DNA of 64,000 bases from Morinoia aosen (taxonomy: Eukaryota; Arthropoda; Malacostraca; Amphipoda; Talitridae), in NCBI GenBank assembly GCA_030386875.1, contig CM059576.1, forward strand, positions 20,030,058 to 20,094,057. Direction: 5' to 3'. The translations under genes and the position numbers were made by a program. The notes below the pieces were generated by a model. The model saw only the letters and a list, made by a program, of their open reading frames with translations, was not told the origin of the DNA and made no database searches. This document shows positions 56,730 to 64,000 of this stretch, piece after piece. How positions within the stretch are numbered: position 1 is the stretch's first letter; every line of letters begins with the position of its first letter.

Positions 56730-57285
56730 GCCTTCCTATTGGTCGAGGGCTTTGAGATCAGCGTTCCCATTGGTTTGGGAATTTTGAATTGAGCAATCCT
56801 ATTGGTTGAAGGCTTTGAGATAAACATTGCTATTGGCACAGGGTTTTGAGATAAGCATTGCTAATAGTTGAAGGCTTTTGAGTAAAGCATTGCTATTGGT
56901 TGAGGGCTTCGAGATAAGCATTGCTATTGGTTGAGGGCTTCGAGATAAGCATTGCTAACGGTTGAAGACTTCGAAATGAGCATTGCTATTGGTTGAAGGC
57001 TTTGAGATAAGCATTGCTATTGGTTCAAGGCTTCGAGTTCAGCATTACTATAGGTTAAGGGCTTCGAGATAAGCATTGCTATTGGTTGAAGGCTTTGAGA
57101 TAAGCATTGCTATTAGTTAAAGGCTTTGAGTTCAGCGTTGCTATTGGTTGAGGGCTTTGAGTTCAGCGTTGCTATTGGTTGAGGGCTTTGAGTTCAGCGT
57201 TGCTATTGGTTGAGGGCTTTGAGTTCAGCGTTGCTATTGGTTGAGGGCTTTGAGATAAACATTGCTATTGGATAAGGCACTATAT
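56730..57285 (+). repeat. 31-bp minisatellite in gene B intron 3
   Basis: About seventeen units of 31 bases with the core CTATTGGTTGAGGGCTT and GAGATAAGCATTG. Each contains ATTGG (reverse CCAAT). Confidence 0.9.
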
Positions 57286-57289
57286 CGCC

Positions 57290-57452
57290 ACACAATACAG
57301 CACCACACACAACACAGCACCACACACAACACAGCACCACACACAACACAGCACCACACACAACACAGCACCACACACAACGCAGCACCACACACAACGC
57401 AGCACCACACACAACGCAGCACCACACACAACACAGCACCACACACCACACC
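57290..57452 (+). repeat. 17-bp minisatellite at the exon 3 donor
   Basis: About nine units of CAGCACCACACACAACA. The array stops within about ten bases of the splice donor of gene B exon 3. The frame seen through it on the minus strand (CGAALCVV-like) is intronic. Confidence 0.9.
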
Positions 57453-57457
57453 CTCAC

Positions 57458-58584
57458 CTCAGGGAGCTGCGGTGCCGCCAGTGGCTCGTTTTTAATGGCC
57501 ACAAACTCCGCATCGCCGGCACGCCTTTTGCTGGGGGTGGGGGGAATGGGGGGAGCCTTAGAAAAGCGGGTGTTGGGAGACTTGGGAGAGCAACGGATGG
57601 GAGCCTTGGGAGCGATGGGAGAACGGATGGGAGTCTTGGGAGAGAGACGGATGGGAGCCTTGGGAGAGAGACGAATGGGAGCCTGAGGTGAACAGATGGG
57701 AGTCTTGGGAGCGATGGGAGAACGGATAGAAGAGTCGAGAGTGCTGGAGGAGCAAATGGGATCAGTAGGGGTGCTGGGGGAGCGGTTGGGAGAGTTGGGA
57801 GCACTTAAGAAAGTGGGAACATTGGGAAAGGAGGTAGGAGTGCTCGAAATATGGACACTTGAGGAGCAAACATGAGGGCTGGAAGAGAGCTTTCGAGGGC
57901 TGGCAGAGAGCTTTCGAGGGCTGGGAGAGCGTCTTGGTGGGCTGGGAGAGCGTCTTGGAGGCCTCGCAAATTGAACGAGCTTGCTAGAGATGCGACTGGA
58001 TCTCCTAGAGCGCTTGCTGGGAAAACGTTTGTATTTGCCAGAAAAACGCTGGAACTTGCTGGAGCTGGGAGAGTTGTTGAGCCGGGTGGGAGAGCTAAGG
58101 GAGTCGTTGGGTTTACTGGGGGAGCTGGGTGAGTCGTTAGACTTGCTGGGGGAGCTAGGAGAGTCATTAGTTTTGCTGGAGAAGTTATTAAGCTTTCTGG
58201 GGGAGTTATTAGACTCGCTAGGGGAGTCATTAGACTTGCTGGGGGAGCTGGGAGAGTCAGTAAACTTGCTGGGGGAGCAGATAAAGTTTTCGGGTGTAAC
58301 GAAGGTGTGGAGCAAGTTTCTTAGGGAGCATCTTAGTTCACCAGTGAAACATTTGGCCTTCTCGCGGGCACGCCTAGGATTGCTGGAGGGACGGCTGGTG
58401 GTGCTAGGATTGGTAGAGGTGCTAGGATTGGTGGAGGTGCTAGGATTGGTGGAGGTGCTAGGATTGGTGGAGGTGCTAGGATTGGTGGAGGTGCTAGGAT
58501 TGGTGGAGGTCCTAGGATTGGTGGAGGTGCTAGGATTGGTGGAAGTGCTAGGAGTGTTATCCTTTGATGCCTCCTCACTGTCAC
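57458..58584 (-). CDS. Gene B exon 3: Ser/Pro-rich repetitive region
   Basis: Exon of 1127 bases (2 + 375 codons), acceptor TTGCCAG at 58585 and donor CCTGAG|GTGAGG. It starts GDSEEASKDN, has about nine TSTNPS hexapeptide units, then a mixed stretch (KCFTGELRCSLRNLLHTF), then many SPSSPSKSNDSP and RSPSPRKL blocks, a run of APIRLSPKT units, and ends AEFVAIKNEPLAAPQLPE. The KNEP motif just before the junction corresponds to KDEP in gene A exon 2. The region is probably disordered; SP/RSPSP blocks are typical phosphorylation targets. It is about nine times longer than the matching exon of gene A because of repeat expansion. Confidence 0.78.
58395..58558 (-). repeat. 18-bp coding minisatellite in gene B exon 3
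   Basis: Nine units of GGATTGGTGGAGGTGCTA on the plus strand, coding (TSTNPS)n on the minus strand. Confidence 0.9.
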
Positions 58585-58597
58585 CTGGCAACACAAT

Positions 58598-59225
58598 ATC
58601 ATTGGCAGAACACTTTGTAACAAACAATGTCATTGGTTGATCACTTTGCAACAGTGTCATGGGTAGAACACTTTGTTATAAACAATGTCATAGATAGAAC
58701 ACTTTGTAATAAACAATGTCACTGGTAGATCACTTTGTATTATTATTATTATATAAAAAAGGTTTAGCCTCCCTTAATTGCACAACAAACATGTTCTAAG
58801 AGAGGAAGGCACCATTTAGTATGGAGTTGAGGGAACGTGGAATCTATGCACAAGGTGCACAGAAACAGGAAGCTAAGAAAGAAGTTCATGAAACAAGAAA
58901 AAGTTGAAGAAGAAAGTAGTAGGCGCTGAAAAACAGGACAGCAGTGAACCGGAAAAAGATGGTCCGTAACAAAACAAAAACCTATTCTATTTCAAGAAAA
59001 GGAAGCCTACCCAACCTTTAGCTCAGGCCCTCACATAGTCCCCCTAGGAGCACTAATTACCATAGATACAATACCTGTATCCCCCTGAGGGGAGATCACT
59101 TTGTAATTAACAATGTCACTGGTAGATCACTTTGTGACAAACAATGCCATTTGTTTATCAATTTGCACTATAAAAATGTCATTGGTTGACCAATTTGAAA
59201 CAAAAAATGCAATTGGTTGATGACT
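58598..59225 (+). repeat. 31-bp minisatellite split by the SINE-like copy
   Basis: Units of 31 bases (TCATTGGTTGATCACTTTG and AACAAACAATG) occur at 58598-58739 and continue at 59093-59225. The core ATTGGTTGA and the period are shared with the array at 56.7 kb. Confidence 0.8.
58740..59092 (-). repeat. SINE-like repeat, copy in gene B intron 2
   Basis: Full-length copy of the 3237 family; here the tail side is (TTA)n instead of (TTAGA)n. AGATCACTTTGTA flanks it (58727-58739 and 59093-59105), but because this phrase also belongs to the surrounding 31-bp array, the duplication may predate insertion. Confidence 0.78.
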
Positions 59226-59424
59226 GTGAGAGGCCTGGTCTTTTTTTTTTTAAATAAGGTAAAAAATTATTTCAACCCATGGAAGGTGACTCACAAGGTG
59301 ATATATACACCATAAATTGGGAAAAGATATGAGGAACAGCGCACGTAAAATGTGATCATACTGAGTTTAGGCAGCTCACTGAAGCTAGGGTGTCAAAGAA
59401 TGATAACAGATTACAGATTGTTGT

Positions 59425-59590
59425 GAGATGCTGGTAAACTATACCATTACCATGTAGTTCTCTATGGTAGAAATGCAAGTACACTTGAAATAGCTTGACC
59501 TATACCATTACTAGTTCTCATGGTAGAAATGCAAGTACACTTGAAATAACTTGACCTATACCATTACTAGTTCTCTATGGTAGAAATGCA
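59425..59590 (+). repeat. Tandem of about 65-bp units
   Basis: CTATACCATTACTAGTTCTC, then ATGGTAGAAATGCAAGTACA, about two and a half copies. Confidence 0.75.
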
Positions 59591-59684
59591 AGAACATACA
59601 CATCAAATCACTTAAATAGATTAAATGCATTAAAACAAGTACATTTGTTCTGTGTAAAATTCACAAATAATTTGCATTTAAAAT

Positions 59685-59915
59685 TCAATATTTGTCTAGC
59701 ATAATACTGTATAAATTATTGGCTAGATTAATGGTCTAAATTTATTGGCTAGATGAATAATCTATATTTATTGGCTAGATAAAACATCTACATTTATTAG
59801 CAAGATAAATCATCTACATTTATTAGCTAGATAAATAATCTATATTTATTAGCTAGATAAATAATCTGTTCATTAGTTAGATAAATAATCTATTTATATT
59901 AGCTAGCAAAATAGC
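59685..59915 (+). repeat. About 26-bp AT-rich minisatellite
   Basis: About eight units of ATTTATTAGCTAGATAAATA with ATCTAT spacers; earlier units have GGCTAGAT. Confidence 0.75.
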
Positions 59916-60855
59916 CAACACTGGAAAAATTGTCCTTAGTAGGAAATAAACAAAACTTTGATGACTACCGTGTACCTATGCACAGCTTTAGCCCAGCAAA
60001 TAATCTAAAAAAAATTCTCAACAAAACAGCAACTTTTTGTGAGCTAATATGAATACCTCATTGATAAAAAAAATTTCCAGTATAAAAAACTAATGTTTGT
60101 AAAACAGTCAATAAAAACATTTTGCAAAACAAGATAGTAAAGCATTTTACCAAACAGTGTAAACAACTTTCTCAAAAACAAGACCAATCATTGCAAAAGA
60201 AAAGATACCTTCCAAGAAAGAAAAACTATTCACAACTGTGTGAACAACTTTTGTGAAAACACAAACCATTTTTGCAATATACAAAAATACTTTTTTGTAA
60301 AACAAAAAATCTGCATAACCAAAAATAAGAACTCTTCATGAAACAAGTTTTAGCAAAGATTAAAGAATCATAGAATCTTTGTGGCTGAAGCTATGGCTTC
60401 AAAAACTGGTTGCATTTTTGCAAGCAAAATTGACAAAATCCAAGCAAGTTAGTCAGCCATAAGATATGGATAGAAAAATTTTATCCAAATTTTTCAAACT
60501 GACATAGAATTCTCGGAAAGACCTCCTCGTTTTTTCGCATTTCAACCAGCCAAAAAAACTCAGGATTTACATGTCATTTCACACGTAATATACACGTCAT
60601 TTTGTAGGAAAATTTGACCCAAAAATTTTTGAAAATAACATCAATTTTCATGGATGGAAATTTTGAACCAACAAAAAATCTTGAAAATGACACCTCATTT
60701 TAACGCAAAATTTTCAAAACCCCAAGCAAGTTAAACAGCTACAGGCGTTGGAATAAAAAATTAATCAAATCCTTTTAAAATTACATAAAAATTGAAAAAT
60801 CATCTCATTTAATAGCAAAATTCCCAAAACCCCAAAAAGGCATTGAAAAGCGTAC

Positions 60856-61044
60856 CTTGTTCTTCCTCTTTGATGTGACTGCTCTCTATCTGTTCCCAGG
60901 AGTGGCCATGGAGAGGCATACCCTCCTGCTCCAAGGAGGGGCAAAAGAGGGGCGTGTCCTGCCACTCCCGACACAGCCTGGCCACCTCAGAGGGCGTGAG
61001 GCTGTGTAGCACGACCATGGGGTGCTTCAGGGCAGCTCTCCCTT
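60856..61044 (-). CDS. Gene B exon 2: VVLHSLTPSEVARLC module
   Basis: 189-base exon, acceptor CTGCAG at about 61045, donor GAACAAG|GTACG. Read in the only frame joining both neighbours (phase 1 on each side) it codes GRAALKHPMVVLHSLTPSEV, ARLCREWQDT, a hydrophilic middle, and ends SSHIKEEEQ. It aligns with gene A exon 1 (VVMVHKLTDAEVERLC), and the following intron has the same phase. An ATG at 61018 could also serve as start, making this the first coding exon; the upstream exon at 62.2 kb argues otherwise. Confidence 0.72.
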
Positions 61045-61149
61045 CTGCAGGCAGATGTGTATCTCTTGTAGGGTCCTCAGGGTACTCGTTTGCTGTGTTT
61101 AGTTTCTCATCTGTTGTTCTGTGATGCTTATCTGCAGCCTCAGTACTCA

Positions 61150-61770
61150 TCTGCCCCCATTGGCTGTTCATCTGCTCCTATTGGCTGTTCATCTGCCCCT
61201 ATTGGCTGTTCATCTGCCCCTATTGGCTGCTCATCTGCCCCTATCGGCTGCTCATCTGCCCCTATCGGCTGCTCATCTGCCCCTATCGGCTGCTCATCTG
61301 CCCCTATCGGCTGCTCATCTGCCCCTATCGGCTGCTCATCTGCCCCTATCGGCTGCTCATCTGCCCCTATCGGCTGCTCATCTGCCCCTATCGGCTGCTC
61401 ATCTGCCCCTATTGGCTGCTCATCTGCCCCTATTGGCTGCTCATCTGCCCCTATTGGCTGCTCATCTGCCCCTATTGGCTGCTCATCTGCCCCTATTGGC
61501 TGCTCATCTGCCCCTATCGGCTGCTCATCTGCCCCTATCGGCTGCTAATCTGCCCCTATCGGCTGCTAATCTGCCCCTATTGGCTGCTCATCTGCCCCTA
61601 TCGGCTGCTCATCTGCCCCTATCGGCCGCTCATCTGCCCCTATTGGCTGCTCATCTGCTCCTATTGGCTGCTCATCTGCTCCTATTGGCTGCTCATCTGC
61701 ACCTATTGGCTGCTCATCTGCCCCTATTGGCTGCTCATCTGACCCTATTGGCTTCTTATTGGCTGTTTAT
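61150..61770 (+). repeat. 21-bp minisatellite in gene B intron 1
   Basis: About thirty units of CTGCCCCTATTGGCTGCTCAT, with CTATCGG variants clustered in blocks. Open in all three plus-strand frames as a result of the period, but no protein is implied. Confidence 0.93.
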
Positions 61771-61979
61771 CTGCTATACTTGACTACTTAACTGCGCTAC
61801 TTGACTACTTAACTACATGGACTAACATTGTATTATTGTACTTGTCTTTCACACAACTACACTCAAAACAGAAACTCTAGACTTTGCTCTTGTGTACTTT
61901 GTGCTCAAGCATTTAATTTTATTTTAAAGGATAATTTTGCTTTGCAGACATAACATGTACACCCGTCCCACACAGCCAC

Positions 61980-62163
61980 CAACCAAACTCACCCAATTCA
62001 ACCAAACTCAACAAATTCAATCAAACTCACCAAATTCAACCAAACTAAACCAAACTCACCAAATTCAACCAAACTCACCAAATTTGCCAAATTCAATCAA
62101 ACTCACAAAATTCAACCAAACTCACACAATTCAACAAAACTCACCCAATTCAACCAAACTAAC
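61980..62163 (+). repeat. 19-bp minisatellite in gene B intron 1
   Basis: About nine imperfect units of CAAACTCACCAAATTCAAC, abutting the donor of the exon at 62164. Confidence 0.85.
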
Positions 62164-62235
62164 CTGATTTTGGAGCATCACACTTGAATCCAAGGAACTC
62201 CTCTTCTTCATCCAACTCAGAGTCACTCAATGAGT
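62164..62235 (-). CDS. Gene B exon 1 (internal or first known): acidic segment
   Basis: 72-base exon predicted from acceptor TTCCAACAG at 62236 and donor ATCAG|GTTAGT. Only one frame is open; it codes SLSDSELDEEEEFLGFKCDA followed by PKS and enters and leaves in phase 1, joining exon 2 through a G|AA codon. Acidic clusters like this precede the fingers in related insect genes. Exons further upstream, with the start codon, lie beyond what I could identify. Confidence 0.65.
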
Positions 62236-62239
62236 CTGT

Positions 62240-63490
62240 TGGAAGCAAAGTTTCTTATTTAATCATTGTCATCTTTACAGTTTGACTATTGTAATCACTG
62301 ATATTACAATTTGACTATTATTATCAATGATATTACTAAAATTTAACAATTTTTTTCACAGATATCATTATAATTTCACTATAACTATCATTGATATAAT
62401 AACAATTTTCCTATTATTATCACTGATATAATTATCACTGATATAACAATCTGACTATCATTATCATTGACATCATCACAATTTGACAATTATTATCATT
62501 GACATAACAATTTAACCATTATTATTGATGTTAAATTTTGACTTACTGAAAAAGCAAACACCATTTACCATGGGAAACCCCACACTAAATAGAGCCTTCC
62601 TCCAACCTCTCTTTGAAACACCTTTTAGTTGCATATAGGGAGGCTTCCACAAATAGCTAATCTTTCCCGTGGGGACACGCTGTTGGTGTGTGCTGGTGAT
62701 GTAATAAATGTCTCATTGCCACATACAGGGTCAGGCTATGTGGCCTATGCTGCAATATTGCTCAATGCCATCCTTCTATGTTTATGGTAGGGAAAATTAT
62801 AAGACGCAATCAGTGAAACAATCCCCACTGAAACTATCAGTGAAACAATCCCCACTGAAACTATCAATGAAATAATCCCCACTGAAACTATCAATGAAAC
62901 AATTACTACACAATCCAAACAAAAAAATTTTGAGGAGCACACTGGTTAAAAGAATCATAAGTAAAAGCCTATAAATAGATTGCTACGGGTAATTCAGATT
63001 GATTAAGGCAAAATGGATAACTGCCAACTTATTAGAGAGCCACGATTGAACTAGATTGTCACATAAGATTAATTCAGGCAAACGCTATCCACAGCCATGT
63101 TTGAGTCATTTAAACCTGCATCAAGCAGAACTGAAGTTGAAGCAAAAAAGGTTAAATTTTTCCATCAAGAGGACCAGGGAGATGGAGTACGTCAACTGAT
63201 CATTTCACTTGCATGAGTGCAGGAATCATAAAACGTTTGCTTAAAAGTAGGAAACTGCACACAAGCAGAGGCTGAAAGGTTTCTACTTACATTAATGTTA
63301 AGCAAATGTTATGCCTTTTGCAAAACCCAATCATACATGAACAGAGATTTGGTTTAGGGGTCAATTATGTTTTATCGATTGAATACAGAAAAACTTTGTA
63401 TGATTACTTAGATCATTTCTAATTTCTTGAGAAGTTTCAAGGGACATAGAACTTTCAGCTTTTGTTCAAAGTAAGTCTAGGGATTAAAAG
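62240..63490. other. No gene seen
   Basis: AT-rich DNA upstream of the known part of gene B. It contains loose ATTATCACTGATAT repeats (62290-62520) and three AACAATCCCCACTGAAACTA units (62815-62900). Confidence 0.45.
62810..62905 (+). repeat. 27-bp tandem repeat, three to four units
   Basis: Units of CCCCACTGAAACTATCAGTG plus AAACAAT, with slight variation. Confidence 0.85.
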
Positions 63491-63494
63491 TCAA

Positions 63495-63583
63495 TTTCAG
63501 CCTTCCTTACCACAACAAAAATATTTTATCACTCCTCCCTATGAGAGGAAGGATGAAGGCACCTTTGGGTATGAGAATTTTTA
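63495..63583 (-). repeat. SINE-like repeat, truncated fragment
   Basis: The landmarks GCCTTCCTTACC, GAGAGGAAGGATGAAGGCACC and GGTATGAGA (given as separate short motifs) match the tail-proximal 90 bases of the 3237 family. It is cut by the Harbinger insertion at 63584. Confidence 0.6.
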
Positions 63584-63809
63584 GGCTGCCTTCACACGGA
63601 GCGTTTTTTCGACGCGCGTCATTAAAGACGCCGCTACCTACACACGGGGCGTTGTTTCCCGGTTCAGTTGGCAGTGCAGCGACAGCAGTTGAGGAAGAAA
63701 GACGTGTGTATTATTTGTCGGAATGGAAATACCTGAGGAAATTACTGATGTTTTGATTGCATACTCAGCATACAGAACACTCTGCAAGAGAAAGAAGAGG
63801 AGAATGTGG
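63584..63809 (+). mobile_element. PIF/Harbinger element 5' end
   Basis: The terminus GGCTGCCTTCACACGGAGCG directly follows TTA (63581-63583), the expected Harbinger target. The ATG at 63723 opens a frame of about 29 codons ending AYRTLCKRKKRRMW, like the start of Harbinger nucleases (Y-x-x-L-K/R-rich-W). The frame is cut at 63809 by the start of another element. The remaining part is outside the window or lost. Confidence 0.65.
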
Positions 63810-64000
63810 CAGTGATGGGCACGATAACGAAAAAACGTTATCGCGATAACCGATAAATCGATAACAAAAACCTTATCGGCGATAACCGATAATTGGCGAA
63901 AAATTTATCGCCGATAATCGATAACCGATAAATCCAAAATTCCGATACTAGCGATAACGATATTGGTATTTTAAATAAAAAAACGAATCGAAATGTTTTT
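63810..64000 (+). mobile_element. Probable hAT-like element end with CGATAA repeats
   Basis: Starts CAGTGATGGGCACGATAACG, close to hAT termini that begin CAGTG.TGGGCA. It then has many palindromic phrases of the GATAACCGATAA type for about 120 bases. The other end is beyond the window. Confidence 0.5.

Larger units (their letters stand above)
53362..57457 (-). other. Gene B intron 3
   Basis: About 4.1 kb, donor CCTGAG|GTGAGG, acceptor CTGTTCAG. It contains a pogo-type MITE (54.5 kb), a two-copy 183-bp repeat (56.1 kb), a 31-bp minisatellite (56.7 kb) and a 17-bp minisatellite that begins within a few bases of the donor. No coding sequence is seen. Confidence 0.7.
58585..60855 (-). other. Gene B intron 2
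   Basis: About 2.3 kb, donor CAAG|GTACG and acceptor TTGCCAG. It holds a 31-bp minisatellite split by a SINE-like copy, two further tandem arrays (59.45 and 59.7 kb), and AT-rich DNA with no coding segment. Confidence 0.7.
61045..62163 (-). other. Gene B intron 1
   Basis: About 1.1 kb, mostly composed of two minisatellites (21-bp and 19-bp). The 19-bp array ends next to the donor of the upstream exon. Confidence 0.6.

Noticed and set aside
57262..57495. HTTQHHTQ/VVLCCVWC repeat frames
   Set aside because: Produced by the 17-bp minisatellite. The splice donor CCTGAG|GTGAGG ends the gene B exon before this array.
61090..61783. Long plus-strand frames of (SSAPIGC)n and (HLPLLAA)n repeats
   Set aside because: They arise because the 21-bp minisatellite keeps all frames open. 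There is no flanking coding sequence, and the array lies in a predicted intron of gene B.

Overview
The window looks like AT-rich, intron-rich, transposon-laden nuclear DNA of an arthropod, probably an insect. The support is spliced C2H2 zinc-finger genes with GT-AG introns of 1-4 kb, several non-LTR retrotransposon lineages, mariner, pogo, Harbinger and hAT remnants, a tRNA-type SINE, and long runs of dispersed repeats. I cannot name the species. A hemipteran or another large-genome hemimetabolous insect is only a guess.

The only convincing host genes are two related minus-strand zinc-finger genes. Gene B (about 62.2 to 51.8 kb) has four recognisable exons whose splice phases all agree. They encode an acidic segment, a short 'VVLHSLTPSEVARLC' module, a long Ser/Pro-rich repetitive segment ending in a KNEP motif, and an exon with eight C2H2 fingers. 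Gene A (about 19.1 to 13.3 kb) has the same order: a 'VVMVHKLTDAEVERLC' module, a short exon with a KDEP motif, then a zinc-finger exon. Intron phases match gene B (phase 1, then phase 0). The 3' half of its finger exon is broken by two single-base deletions and two nonsense codons.

Layout: 1-2.8 kb, 5' half of a minus-strand non-LTR element (endonuclease start, gag-like ORF1, structured 5' UTR). 2.8-7.5 kb, clustered copies of a 360-bp SINE-like repeat, a relic of a zinc-finger 3' end in inverse orientation, and a foldback repeat. 7.9-12.75 kb, a related but degenerate LINE (EN-RT-RNase H) split by an insertion that carries an array of hairpins. 13.0-19.1 kb, gene A, with a mariner derivative and a hammerhead-like motif in its introns. 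20-23 kb, a 1.35-kb palindromic element carrying a nested SINE-like copy, then a complete-length dead mariner. 23-30.5 kb, featureless AT-rich DNA. 30.5-36.1 kb, foldback and MITE elements, a LINE 3' fragment, a tRNA SINE and a small putative solo LTR. 38-49 kb, a nested repeat zone: a CR1/L2-like LINE broken by repeats and by a 1.36-kb solo LTR, with repeat blocks at 40.4 and 48.2-48.8 kb in opposite orientation. 51.8-62.2 kb, gene B, with different minisatellites in nearly every exon and intron. 63.5-64.0 kb, a Harbinger 5' end truncated by a hAT-like end.

Only the two zinc-finger genes are likely to serve the host, presumably as nuclear DNA- or RNA-binding regulators. Everything else reads as mobile-element sediment, with foldback structures the most striking theme. 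The most unusual object is the hairpin array at 10.85-11.24 kb: its core is conserved while the flanking arms differ from unit to unit yet remain complementary.
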